NCBI RefSeq assembly: GCF_938017775.1
Contig: NZ_CALIIU010000009.1
Span: 1 to 64,000, forward strand
Length of the DNA: 64,000 nucleotides
Direction of reading: 5' to 3'
Origin: an uncultured Campylobacter sp.
Lineage (GTDB): Bacteria > Campylobacterota > Campylobacteria > Campylobacterales > Campylobacteraceae
Below are positions 1 through 8,929 of this stretch, piece after piece. Position 1 is the stretch's first letter; the number at the start of each line of letters is the position of its first letter. The notes under the pieces were generated by a model. It was not told the origin of the DNA. It was given only the letters and a program-made list of their open reading frames with translations, and did no database searches. Both the position numbers and the translations under genes were made by a program.

Positions 1-192
1 GGTGTTAAAAAGCTCCAACGCTATCGATTGATGAGGCGTGGAATTTCGTAACTTGCGGGCTTTGCAACCCATAAAATTTTGCAGTTTGTTAAATTTTAAA
101 AATTGTGGAATTTTATAGCGCTAGAAATTTATGCCACATTTAAGCCTTATCACCAAAAGGTCGCGATGAGGTTTAAATTTGAAAAGAAAGAA

Positions 193-238
193 GGGCGAAG
201 GCTCGGGTAAGTTTTAAAATTTAACTCGCGCCTCGCCC
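193..238 (-). terminator. Probable rho-independent terminator of the haem receptor gene
   Basis: Just downstream of the receptor stop codon the minus strand can fold into a hairpin. The outer arms are GGGCGA/GGC paired with GCC/TCGCCC, and a second arm pair is made from an AT-rich palindrome. A T-rich run (TTCTTTCTTTTC) follows on the minus strand at 192-181. The long loop makes this less than a textbook terminator. Confidence 0.45.
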
Positions 239-251
239 GTATAAGCTTAAT

Positions 252-2342
252 CTAAAATCTTACTTCCAAATCGACGTAGAAATTTCGTCCAGCGCCTACT
301 GCTACAGTATCGCGTGTGCGGTTTGCGTTGATATAATGCTTATCGAAAATATTATTTACGCCAAAGCTCACGTCCGCGCCGTCAAGGACCGGGATAATGC
401 CGTTTTTGATCTTGTAGCTTCCTCTGAAATTTGCGATCGTAAAGGACTTATCTACATAAAAATACTCCCTCCCGCGTGCAAAATATGAAGCGGGTTTGGA
501 GTGAGGTTTGAAATAGTGGCTCACCTGAAATCCTAGACTCAAATCTTGCAGCGGCGAATAATCTATGTTCGCGCTTAGTTTTTTGGCGTGGTTATTGATG
601 TTTTCGTGCGTCTTTTTATTGTAAATTCTAAGTCGCTCGAAGCTCGCGCCGAAATCAAAGTCCTGCGTTTGGTAGTTTGAGCTTAGCTCAAAACCATGCC
701 TTTTGGCTTGATCGATATTTTGATACTGCCCGTATTGTTGCGAAAAGCCGCCCGGCGGCACGCCTAGATGTGGTAGCGGCTTAACGTCAATCATATCTTT
801 GATATTGCCGTTAAAGTAGATAAATTTCATATCGAAGTGATCATCCGTAAAAATTTCATCCTGTTTAAAGCTAAATCCGACCTCGTATTCCTTGACGGTC
901 TCGGGCTTTAGATCGGGATTTGGGATGTAATAATACATTCGGTTGATAGGCCCTGATTGCGATGTTTCGTGCGGCGTAGGCGCGCGGAAACTCTCGCTAT
1001 ATCCCGCTAAAAGAGTAAATTTATCAAAGAGCGTATAGGCAATTGCCGCGCGTGGAGAAAATCTGGAATCTTTAAATTTAGCGGGTTTGCCTTTGATGTC
1101 ACGATCGAATCTATCGTATCTACCGCCCAAGGTAAGCTCTAAATCATCGTGCAAGCGGATCAGATCCTGCGCAAAAAGTCCGTAGCTATTGTATTCGTTC
1201 GGAAAGGAGGCAAAATCTCTTAGCGCTCCATTTTGGATAAAGATCGCATCCTCCTGCCTATTTTCGTAATCGCCGCCGAAAGCGAAGCTATGATTTAAAA
1301 AGCCCGTATCAAATTCCGAGATATTTTTGATCTCTAGTCCCTTACGATCGTCTTTGTTCGTGTAGCTGCCGGTATCTGCGCCGTCGATGTAGCCGCGTTT
1401 ATACTCAGCTCTGCTTTTATAGGCCTTAAAAGACATATCCACTAGCGGGCTTTGCGGCGTGAAATTCCAATCAAAAACATAATCCCTTTGGCTTAAATTT
1501 CCGTGCACAAAGAGATCTTCCTCGTTTTTCCATAGCGTTTGCCAGACGGTGTGTAAATTTTCGTCGTAATCAAAGGCGCTGAAGCTGATACGGTGATCGT
1601 CTAAATTTGCGCCGATCTTAAAAAATCCAGTATCGATATGCTCGTTATTAAAGCTCTTGTCATACCCCTCGACATAGTGCGTGCCGCCGTCTGCAAACTT
1701 GACGTTGCCGTAGCTTGCGCGCTTGCCGTAGAGTAAAACGTCGATCGGAATTTCCTCGCCCTTGCCGTAGACCGCGCCGCGCGTGCTATGCATATTGTTT
1801 GATTCAAGCCTCTGTCCTAGCATCAAACCTACGCTTTTACCCTCGCTTAGATAATCGCTCGCGCTTTTTGTCTGCATATTTACGATACCGCCGATCGCGC
1901 CCGAGCCGTGAAGCACGGACGAGGCGCCCTTTACGACCTCGACGCGCTTTAGGATGTCGCTATCGGTGCGGAAGGATGAGATCATATTCGAGTACATTCC
2001 CGCGCTTCTGCGCACGCCGTCTTGTTTGATGATGACGCGCTCATCGCTTTGATATCCGAATCCGCGGATCTGAAACTGCCTGCCGATTTGCCGCCCCATA
2101 TCCATACTGCCGTCGACGCCCGGTATCTGCATGATCGAATCGATCACGTTGGTTTTGGCTTTCATATCTTTGGGGGTTAAAATTCCGGCCGAGCCCGCGT
2201 ATTTTAGGTTATCGACCGCGCTTACCGTCGCTTGCACGACGATTTGGCCTAGATCTTGCGACTTCGTGGCGTTATTTTCGGCCGCATTCGCTCCGCCTAT
2301 CGCGCCTATTGCAAGCGGCACCAATAAAATTTGCTTTTTCAT
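252..2342 (-). CDS. TonB-dependent outer-membrane haem/haemoglobin receptor
   Basis: This 696-residue protein is predicted to be an outer-membrane beta barrel that imports haem using TonB energy. It opens with a signal peptide ending near GGANAAENNA. A plug domain follows, with the typical segments QIRGFGYQSDERV and VEVVKGASSVLHGSGAIGG. The barrel contains FRAP, then a His in FRAPTPHE, and then NPDL about 25 residues on. The FRAP/NPxL boxes with a His mark the ChuA/HmuR haem receptor family. The C terminus ends in an aromatic residue (DLEVRF), as outer-membrane barrels do. The length is normal for the family. The gene stands alone, with no TonB or haem-uptake ABC genes beside it. The haem substrate is inferred from the motifs; another siderophore remains possible. 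Confidence 0.85.
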   Translation of the reverse strand: MKKQILLVPLAIGAIGGANAAENNATKSQDLGQIVVQATVSAVDNLKYAGSAGILTPKDMKAKTNVIDSIMQIPGVDGSMDMGRQIGRQFQIRGFGYQSDERVIIKQDGVRRSAGMYSNMISSFRTDSDILKRVEVVKGASSVLHGSGAIGGIVNMQTKSASDYLSEGKSVGLMLGQRLESNNMHSTRGAVYGKGEEIPIDVLLYGKRASYGNVKFADGGTHYVEGYDKSFNNEHIDTGFFKIGANLDDHRISFSAFDYDENLHTVWQTLWKNEEDLFVHGNLSQRDYVFDWNFTPQSPLVDMSFKAYKSRAEYKRGYIDGADTGSYTNKDDRKGLEIKNISEFDTGFLNHSFAFGGDYENRQEDAIFIQNGALRDFASFPNEYNSYGLFAQDLIRLHDDLELTLGGRYDRFDRDIKGKPAKFKDSRFSPRAAIAYTLFDKFTLLAGYSESFRAPTPHETSQSGPINRMYYYIPNPDLKPETVKEYEVGFSFKQDEIFTDDHFDMKFIYFNGNIKDMIDVKPLPHLGVPPGGFSQQYGQYQNIDQAKRHGFELSSNYQTQDFDFGASFERLRIYNKKTHENINNHAKKLSANIDYSPLQDLSLGFQVSHYFKPHSKPASYFARGREYFYVDKSFTIANFRGSYKIKNGIIPVLDGADVSFGVNNIFDKHYINANRTRDTVAVGAGRNFYVDLEVRF

Positions 2343-2829
2343 GCCCCGACCTTTAAAATAAAATTGAAATACATTATTATATATCTACATACTTAAATAA
2401 GGTTGAAATTTAATTTCAAAAATATTTGAAATTTGTTTTTATTGGCGGCAAGTATTGTGCCCTGTCTGAGCCGCTTACGCGTTTTGGCTACGTCATGTCT
2501 ACACTCTATTTGCGCCGTTTCTGTCCCCTCGACTCTGCTCTACCTGTATCCGTTTGTATCGCGTTTCGTCTGACTGCCTCTACGCCATGGCTTCTCGTTG
2601 CGATCCGTCTGCGCCGAAATCGAGCGGCTAAATTCGGCGCTTCTATCACAGCAAAGAGTCTAAATTTAAACGCTCGCGATTTGTTTGCGTCTAAATTTAG
2701 CGGTCGCCCGCGCGATTTTAAAATTTCGCTTTTCGCAAATTCAGATCGGAATTTATTTGCTTTTTATTTTACAAAGGATAAAATCGCGCCTAAGAGATCG
2801 GTCGATCTAGATTATTTCAGGATCTTTTC
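2343..2829. other. Divergent intergenic region between haem receptor and yedE
   Basis: The 487 bases hold the promoters of the two divergent genes. The part nearest the receptor is very AT-rich and contains a perfect palindrome (2403-2419). A 135-codon open frame lies in the same region on the plus strand, but its translation is compositionally odd, has no recognisable motif and looks like chance. Confidence 0.5.
2403..2419. promoter_or_regulatory. Palindromic operator candidate upstream of haem receptor
   Basis: TTGAAATTTAATTTCAA is a perfect 17-base inverted repeat about 60 bases upstream of the receptor start, in AT-rich DNA where a promoter is expected. Iron-regulated receptors in Campylobacter are usually controlled by Fur, and this could be a Fur-type site. 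The match is only to the symmetry and AT richness, and AAATTT words are common in this genome. Confidence 0.3.
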
Positions 2830-3891
2830 ATGAATAACGTTAAATGGTACATCATCGCAGGCGCCGTGCTGGGCGTGCTGGGTGCGACGCTGGTGCATTT
2901 CGGAAACCCGGGCAATATGGGCGTTTGCGTCGCTTGCTTTTTGCGCGACACCACCGGCGCGTTGGGCTTTCACCGAGCTAGCGCGGTGCAATACATCCGC
3001 CCGGAGATCATAGGGCTCGTGTTCGGCGGCTTTTTGGCAAGCGTGCTTTGGACGCGCGAGTTCGCGCCGGTTGCGGACAGCTCGCCGTTTGCGAAATTTT
3101 TCCTAGGGATTTTCGCGATGATCGGCTGCCTTGTATTTTTGGGATGTCCGTGGCGCGCGTTTTTGCGCCTAGGCGGCGGCGATTTGACCGCGCTAGCCGG
3201 ATTGGCGGGTCTGATCTGCGGCGTACTCATTGGGTTTTTGCTTAAAAAGCGCGGCTACGAGGCGAGCAAAGAGGCAAGACTTAGCGGCCCGATCGGAATT
3301 TTACCCGTGATACTGGGTGCGGCGCTGCTTGCAGCCTTGGTCTTCGGACTCAAAACGGGCGAGGGCGGCGCGCTTTTTATCTCCGCTAAAGGCCCCGGCG
3401 CGCAACACGCTGCGGTAGGCATCTCGCTGGCTGCGGGCATTATCGTGGGCGCGGTGATGCACAAGAGCAAATTTTGCAGCGTCGGCGCGTTCGGTAGAAT
3501 TTTCCGCGGCGATTTCTCGATGTTCTGGGGCGTGCTAAGCGTCATCATGTTTGCTAGTATCGCAAATATCGCGTTTGGACAATACAAGCTCGGCTTCGAA
3601 GGCCAGCCTATCGCGCATAACGATTTCGTTTGGAATTTCTTGGGTATGGTGCTCGCAGGTCTTTGCTTTAGCCTAAGCGAGGGCTGCCCGGGCAAGCATC
3701 TGGTGCAGGCCGGCACGGGAAATTTAAGCTCGGGCATATTCGTCATCGGCATGGCGGCGGGCGCTGCGGTCGCGCACAATTTCTTGCTCGCAAGCTCGGC
3801 TAAAGGTATCACAGAGTTCGCTCCTTACGCGGTCGCGATCGGTTTTATTTTCGCGCTTTACGTGGGGATTTTTCAAAGGCGCAGCGCTTAA
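2830..3891 (+). CDS. yedE: YedE-family selenium-associated inner-membrane protein
   Basis: This 353-residue polytopic membrane protein has roughly ten hydrophobic segments, arranged as two related YeeE/YedE halves. Conserved Cys-containing loops are visible at VCVACFLRD in the N-terminal half and at SEGCPGKHLVQAGTG in the C-terminal half. In C. jejuni the homologue FdhT supports formate dehydrogenase activity when selenium is limiting, and YedE occurs with YedF and SelD in selenium-using bacteria. Both partners are in this window (yedF, selD, 29 kb away). The start is an ATG preceded by AGGA. Transport of a selenium or sulfur species is inferred from the family; the transported ion is not shown by the sequence. 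Confidence 0.8.
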   Translation: MNNVKWYIIAGAVLGVLGATLVHFGNPGNMGVCVACFLRDTTGALGFHRASAVQYIRPEIIGLVFGGFLASVLWTREFAPVADSSPFAKFFLGIFAMIGCLVFLGCPWRAFLRLGGGDLTALAGLAGLICGVLIGFLLKKRGYEASKEARLSGPIGILPVILGAALLAALVFGLKTGEGGALFISAKGPGAQHAAVGISLAAGIIVGAVMHKSKFCSVGAFGRIFRGDFSMFWGVLSVIMFASIANIAFGQYKLGFEGQPIAHNDFVWNFLGMVLAGLCFSLSEGCPGKHLVQAGTGNLSSGIFVIGMAAGAAVAHNFLLASSAKGITEFAPYAVAIGFIFALYVGIFQRRSA

Positions 3892-3946
3892 GGCTGATAT
3901 TTAATCTCGGAGATCAATCTATACAGAGGCGGCGTATCTGATCAAG

Positions 3947-3984
3947 CTCTGGTGGCGTACTTATAAAGAAATACGCTGCCAGAG
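3947..3984. repeat. Hairpin downstream of yedE
   Basis: CTCTGG/GGCGTA pairs with TACGC/CCAGAG around a 12-base AT-rich loop, 55 bases after the yedE stop. There is no T-run behind it, so it is not a classical terminator, but it may stabilise the 3' end of the yedE transcript. Confidence 0.35.
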
Positions 3985-4122
3985 CGGAGCGCTCGCTGTA
4001 AGATTGGCGCAAGCAGCTAGAGATGGAATTTAAAAATTTGTAGCCGTATTCATAACGCGATAAAGCAAATGATAAAATAGATTCCGTGCAAGAAAGATTA
4101 CGATCAATTTTTAAGAGTCGCT

Positions 4123-4146
4123 CCTTTAAATTTTAAAATTTAAAGG
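4123..4146. repeat. Perfect 24-bp AT palindrome
   Basis: CCTTTAAATTTT followed by its exact reverse complement, between the convergent yedE and the minus-strand membrane protein gene. Such a palindrome could terminate both transcripts, or may be one of the many AAATTT-based palindromes of this genome. Confidence 0.5.
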
Positions 4147-4187
4147 CTTCTCTGATTACGGTTTCTTTCATCTAAAACTTTTAATTG

Positions 4188-4868
4188 CTAATTAAAATCC
4201 AGCCACACGTGGCGCTGGGTCTTATCCAAATCAATACCTTTTCTCTTTATAAAAAATTCTTTTATCCTAATGTAATCGTCCATAGTTTCTATCGTAAAGG
4301 CGATATCTTTATCCTTGCCTCGGATTATTATATTATCGTAGAATATAAATCTAAGTTGAAATTTAAAAACCAAAAAATATATAAATTTTGAGATGAATAA
4401 AAACAAAAATGCAAGTATAGATATGAAAAATACTCTGGAACTACCTGTTTCTATATATTTTCTTACGCCGATAGCTAATACCAATATGCAGATCAATAAA
4501 AAAGCGATTATCGTAGCATACGGATCAAATTTTAAGAAAAATCTATAAAAAGCGCCTTGCCTCCTAAGCCACTCATTATCTCTTGCGAAATAGGCTCTTT
4601 GTACATCCTTAAGGTCATCTAAGAATATAGTTTTTTCGGGCATTTTGTTTGTACAATAAGTAACTCGATCATTATAAAATTTTACAAATTTCTTATTGTA
4701 AAAATTTGTAAAATATTCCATTATTATAGGCAATCCGAAAAATGGAAATACTATAAAAAGCTGATTATATCTAGTTTGATTGGGTTCGTATGAATACATA
4801 AAAATCATAATCGCAAGCGTGCATACCGTAGCAAGAACTATATAAAAATTCGTCCTATCTTTGAGCAC
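4188..4868 (-). CDS. Membrane protein of unknown function (5' end interrupted by an amber codon)
   Basis: This reading frame encodes a membrane protein with two N-terminal hydrophobic segments, a central soluble stretch, then two more hydrophobic segments and a soluble tail. No known family was recognised. The GTG at 4868 is the first usable start, but the frame stays open upstream to 5081, and the upstream part (DYNKEPLVLKDR) resembles the start of the soluble region in the adjacent paralogue (NYDKEPIIIKDN). Further up, an ATG at 5096 is in frame and is followed after four codons by TAG (5084-5082). The natural gene was therefore probably 4188-5096, and it is either inactivated or read through. 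It is a divergent relative of the 5203-5985 protein. Confidence 0.6.
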   Translation of the reverse strand: MLKDRTNFYIVLATVCTLAIMIFMYSYEPNQTRYNQLFIVFPFFGLPIIMEYFTNFYNKKFVKFYNDRVTYCTNKMPEKTIFLDDLKDVQRAYFARDNEWLRRQGAFYRFFLKFDPYATIIAFLLICILVLAIGVRKYIETGSSRVFFISILAFLFLFISKFIYFLVFKFQLRFIFYDNIIIRGKDKDIAFTIETMDDYIRIKEFFIKRKGIDLDKTQRHVWLDFN

Positions 4869-5202
4869 TAAAGGCTCTTTATTGTAATCACGAGCATAAC
4901 TCGGATTTTGTCTGAACTTAGTAAGACTTATGCTTTCGTTTGAATTTATAGCGGAGTCATCCGTGAGTTTTTCAAATTTAAAATTTTTACTGTCAGAATT
5001 TTCGGCATCAAAATTCCGCCCTGAACCCCGTTCTAAATTTTGACGCCGTTCATTTAGAATTTTCTTTAGCTTTTCGAGGCTCTATTTTTTATTCATCTTT
5101 TATTCTTTATAGCCTACACAAAAATTTGCGGCGGGATTTTATCTAAATTTTTCCCTGTTTTGAGTAGAAAATAGGCTTTTAGCTCTTTGTATTCTTTGCT
5201 TG

Positions 5203-5985
5203 TTAATATGCTGCTTCGATATAATTACCATTGCTCATAAAAATAAGGCTGTCGTTTCCTATATCAAATCCCAAATTTTTCTTAAATCTAAATATGATTA
5301 AGGGCGCAAACGCCAAAAATAAGGAGATCGGCACAATTAAAATTCCATAAGGAATTCTATTTTTAAAAGTTACTACCAAAGATAAAAGGATTATCCACGT
5401 AAACGCGACAAAAAATGTTGAAATTTTACCTTTTTCCGTCATTTTTAAAGTGGATGGCCCAAAGGTGCGTTTTATTGCAATTATTTCGGATAAATTTATA
5501 GAGTATAGGGTCACTCTCTTTTTCTCGGAATAATATTCGATAACTGAATTTTTAAATTTTATATAACAGGTGCCAAATTTATCCGAAAGTTCTAGCCAGC
5601 GTTTAATGGATCTTGGCGAGTCTTGCCTTGTTCCAAAATCTATAAAATTAAGAAAATACAGAAATGGCGAATAAAATTTAATCATCTCTATTGAATTATC
5701 TTTTATGATTATCGGCTCTTTGTCGTAATTTCTAGCTTGAGTTTTAAAATTTTGCGAGAGTGTATCAGCGGCGCAAGAGAGATTGCTTTGCGATTTTTGT
5801 TCAACGGCATTCGTAAAATTTTGCTCGCTGACATTTATAGAATTTCGCCTGCCATCGCTCGTAAATTTTAGCCCACCACCCGCTAAATTTCGCTTATCGC
5901 AATTTTTATCTTGCAAGAAATCCTTTATATTTTTATCATACCGCGTTTTGTTTATGCCAAACCTAGCAATTTCGTCGTTATGCAT
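5203..5985 (-). CDS. Membrane protein of unknown function, paralogue of its downstream neighbour
   Basis: This 260-residue protein has a polar, low-complexity first 100 residues (rich in Asn, Ser, Lys and Gln). A soluble segment follows, then two adjacent hydrophobic segments near residues 193-232 and a short tail. The block ARNYDKEPIIIKDN matches a block in the neighbouring gene at the same relative position, which suggests an old duplication. The start ATG has a clear GGAG ribosome-binding site. Function is unknown. The arrangement of a paired-helix hairpin between soluble parts recalls small membrane-anchored PH-like proteins, but nothing proves this. Confidence 0.65.
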   Translation of the reverse strand: MHNDEIARFGINKTRYDKNIKDFLQDKNCDKRNLAGGGLKFTSDGRRNSINVSEQNFTNAVEQKSQSNLSCAADTLSQNFKTQARNYDKEPIIIKDNSIEMIKFYSPFLYFLNFIDFGTRQDSPRSIKRWLELSDKFGTCYIKFKNSVIEYYSEKKRVTLYSINLSEIIAIKRTFGPSTLKMTEKGKISTFFVAFTWIILLSLVVTFKNRIPYGILIVPISLFLAFAPLIIFRFKKNLGFDIGNDSLIFMSNGNYIEAAY

Positions 5986-6054
5986 TTTTTCTCCTTTTTA
6001 AGGCGCCATATTTCTGTTTCAAATATAAAGCTCGCACGCAAAGTAGGCCGCGAT

Positions 6055-7824
6055 TTAGCTTCGCGCATCTATGATTTTTAAAATTTCACAAATTTTTTGT
6101 GGATCTTTAATGCCTCGCGCGTCCTCCACGCGGCTGTTTAGATCGATAGCGTATGGGCGCAGTGCGAGTGCCTCACGGATATTTTGCGCGCCGATGCCGC
6201 CTGCAAGAATAAAAGAGATCGCGCCGCCTTTGGAAGCAGTGCTACACTTATCCGCACTATCATCCTTTGCGGCACCCAACTTGCCCACCTCACTGCCGTC
6301 ATTTGAAATATTTGGCGCGCCCGCCTCATAGTCGTTTGCACCTTGATTATTGACGCCTTCGCTTGTGGGTCTTACACCACTCAGCCTAGCGGTAGCACAC
6401 GCACTAAATTTGCACCCATCGTCATTCTTTGCGGCGCGACGATCGGCACTCGTTTCTTGTGTTGTATTGCCCGATCTAATAACAATATCATGTGCGCGTT
6501 TTCTCACTTCATTGCTATTAGAGGCACAGCATACGTTGCTTACCATCTTGAGCTTCAAATTTCCGTTTTCGCTATGCTCCGCGCAGGAATTGTTGTAGTC
6601 GCCGTTTTTATCGCGCTTCAAATTCCCCTCGTTATATTCGTTACAGATAGCGCTATGTTTAAGATAGCTCCTTGCGCCGTCTGAGTCTTGAGCCATGCCC
6701 GCTACATAGCATTTTTCGTCACTTGATGCGTTATTTTTCGTATCGCAGCGCCCGCTAGCCGAGTCGTATTTTGTACCGCCTATGCTTTGAATCGTGCTGC
6801 CCGCGCAGTATTTTTCTTCACAGCCAAGCCTTGCGCGTCTCAACAGATCCCAGTCGAAGCTCACGCCGTTGCCGCCCAGGCTCGCTCCTTTGGCATCGAA
6901 TAAGATTCGATCGCAGCTCAAACCCTCAAGAGGCGGCATCTCAGCGCCGATGCTTAGCACCTGCCACGCCTCGATGCCCGCCGCGTTAAGGCGCGCTTTG
7001 AAATCCGCACTTATGCGTCCATAAATCTGAGCGCAGTCTAGCTCACAAATCTCACAAATTTTTAAAATTTGCCCCTCGTTTAAAGCTTCCGCGCCAAAAA
7101 TTTCAGAATTTAGATCTTTTATCGAAGCAGGTGCGTCAGGGTTTGCGTTTAAATTTACGCTCAAATCCTCGCGCTGCTTTTCGCAGAATTCCGCGGCTTC
7201 ATAAAATTCTACGCTTCCGCTAGTGCCCGCGTAAAATTTATTTTCACAAATTTCTTCGCCGCGAGTTTTGCCGCTAAAATTTTTACATTCACACGTGGCG
7301 GCGCTGTGTTTTTCGGAGCTCAAAGCAAAAACTCCGACGCACTTTGCGCCGTTTTTATGCGCGATGCGTGCAATCTCACGCGCCGTTTCTACGCTAACGC
7401 GGCGCTTGGAGCTTGACACAAAAATTACGCCTAAAAATTCCACGCGCGCACCCGAGCCGTCGCCCAGATTTTGTGAATCGCTACTGAAATTTTTATCGCA
7501 ATCGGAATTTTGCTCGGACGTAAAATTTGCATGATTTTGTGCGTGGCAGGTAAAATTCTCGCCGCCCTGATTAAAATTTTGAGCAAAATTCTTGCTACTG
7601 GAATTTCGCGTAGCATTCTCGGCATCCGAATTAAAATTCCGCTCAGAATTTTCGCCGCAAAAATTAGAATTTTTTATTAAGCTCTCGCTACCTGATTGCG
7701 GTAAATTTTTGGCGCCGTCCGTGCGCTCTAAATTTACGCAGAAAGCCGAGCCGCACGCCAGCACCGCGCGGGCTTCGGCGGCGCTTTTGATGCCGCAAAT
7801 TTTGATCTTACTTCTGTACGACAT
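6055..7824 (-). CDS. trpF: Phosphoribosylanthranilate isomerase with three giant insertions
   Basis: TrpF converts phosphoribosylanthranilate to CdRP in tryptophan synthesis. The enzyme core is present in order: KICGIK with the catalytic Cys (residue 10), LGVIFVSSSKRRVS (131-144), KCVGVFA (161-167), CAQIYG (264-269), DRILFDAKG with the catalytic Asp (305-313), GGNGVSFDW (317-325), FILAGGI (538-544) and GIKD near the end. The core adds up to about 210 residues, the usual length. About 380 further residues sit in three blocks, near 34-128, 171-250 and 331-534, which are rich in Asn, Ser, Lys, Glu and Cys and have no family counterpart. The frame is open throughout. It overlaps the upstream methylase by 17 bases. 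The usual GVE near the C terminus is RVE here. Confidence 0.85.
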   Translation of the reverse strand: MSYRSKIKICGIKSAAEARAVLACGSAFCVNLERTDGAKNLPQSGSESLIKNSNFCGENSERNFNSDAENATRNSSSKNFAQNFNQGGENFTCHAQNHANFTSEQNSDCDKNFSSDSQNLGDGSGARVEFLGVIFVSSSKRRVSVETAREIARIAHKNGAKCVGVFALSSEKHSAATCECKNFSGKTRGEEICENKFYAGTSGSVEFYEAAEFCEKQREDLSVNLNANPDAPASIKDLNSEIFGAEALNEGQILKICEICELDCAQIYGRISADFKARLNAAGIEAWQVLSIGAEMPPLEGLSCDRILFDAKGASLGGNGVSFDWDLLRRARLGCEEKYCAGSTIQSIGGTKYDSASGRCDTKNNASSDEKCYVAGMAQDSDGARSYLKHSAICNEYNEGNLKRDKNGDYNNSCAEHSENGNLKLKMVSNVCCASNSNEVRKRAHDIVIRSGNTTQETSADRRAAKNDDGCKFSACATARLSGVRPTSEGVNNQGANDYEAGAPNISNDGSEVGKLGAAKDDSADKCSTASKGGAISFILAGGIGAQNIREALALRPYAIDLNSRVEDARGIKDPQKICEILKIIDARS

Positions 7825-8929
7825 ATAAAAATTCAGTCACGTAAAGCTCGCGCGCGTTTAAATTTCTGCTCGCGCGGTAGGTCGGATAGCGGATCTCTAT
7901 CGTGCGTACAGAGCCGATTTTCGCGAGGTTTTTTAAAAATTCCGCCTTCGAGATAAAGCCCTCGGAATTAAAAGAGATTATTAAAAATTTCGCCGGAAAT
8001 TTCGCCAGCAGCGCGAAAAATTCCTCGGCAGCGCTTGATTTTTTATTATACGCCGAGCGGTTCCAGCCTGCGGGGATTCCAGAAACTCTGCTAAGCCCCG
8101 CAGCATTTGGGCGCTTGCCCTCGTTTATAAAATCCGTGATCAAATTTAGCATAAAATAGTTCGAGCCGTAGGGGTGCTGATTGTAGGGCGGATCGAAATA
8201 CGCGACGTCAAGCTGCGAAAAGCGCTCGCGCGCGCTCTGTGCAAAGCGCGAGGCGTCCTCTTGAAAGACCGCGCTTTCGCAGGCGAAATTTGAAAGCACG
8301 GGCAGGCGCAGAGAAATTTCGCCCATTATGCGAGCCAGCGCGTTTTCGCCGCTGCCGCCGAACTTGCCCACGCCAGCTTTGTCCTTGTAAAACCCCTTAA
8401 AAACGCCGCCCGTGTTTGAGTGGATGCTCGCCTCGCTAAGCAGCGGCGCTGTAAAAAAATCGCGAAACCGCTGCGGGATTTTGCTAATCTGTTCGCAAAG
8501 CCCGCCCAAAATCAGGGCATTTCGGCGCGTGTAAAAAGCGCGCTCGCCCGCCTTGATATTCTCATCGTCCTTCGGCGCGTACAGCTCGCTAAAAAAGCTC
8601 TCCTTCGGCGTAAAATTTCTTAAAATTTCAGCGTGCAGCTCGCTCAAGTCTCGCCACAGCTCATCACTAAAATTTGAAAGATAGCAGGAGTTTATCGCGC
8701 GCGAGTAGCCCTCCAGGTCGTTTGCGATCACGAGGCTTGAGTGCGCTTTAGCCAGGCGCGCGACGATGCCGCTGCCGCTAAAGACGTCTGCGAAGCTGAT
8801 CTTGTCCCGCCCAAGCTCCGCCTTAATCTCGCAGATCGCCCGCTCTATCGGCGCTAGCAGCGAGCGCTTATTGCCCAGATAGCTGATGAGCTGCTCGCTT
8901 AAAAACTCCCTCTTTTCGCCACTAGCCAT
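7808..8929 (-). CDS. D12-class DNA adenine methylase embedded in the trp genes
   Basis: This 373-residue protein has the layout of D12 N6-adenine methyltransferases. The SAM-binding side is SYLGNKRSLLAPIE at the N terminus and DVFSGSGIVARLAK near residue 50. The catalytic DPPY motif sits in VAYFDPPYNQHPYGSNY near residue 230. No restriction endonuclease gene adjoins it, so it appears to be an orphan or regulatory methylase. The ATG begins directly after the trpGD stop codon, and the 3' end overlaps trpF by 17 bases, so it is translated as part of the trp message. The target sequence cannot be read from the protein. Confidence 0.82.
   Translation of the reverse strand: MASGEKREFLSEQLISYLGNKRSLLAPIERAICEIKAELGRDKISFADVFSGSGIVARLAKAHSSLVIANDLEGYSRAINSCYLSNFSDELWRDLSELHAEILRNFTPKESFFSELYAPKDDENIKAGERAFYTRRNALILGGLCEQISKIPQRFRDFFTAPLLSEASIHSNTGGVFKGFYKDKAGVGKFGGSGENALARIMGEISLRLPVLSNFACESAVFQEDASRFAQSARERFSQLDVAYFDPPYNQHPYGSNYFMLNLITDFINEGKRPNAAGLSRVSGIPAGWNRSAYNKKSSAAEEFFALLAKFPAKFLIISFNSEGFISKAEFLKNLAKIGSVRTIEIRYPTYRASRNLNARELYVTEFLYVVQK

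Noticed and set aside
2426..2833. 135-codon open frame upstream of yedE
   Set aside because: Translation is Arg/Ser/Phe-rich with no motif, it lies in the divergent promoter region and overlaps the yedE start; it looks like chance.
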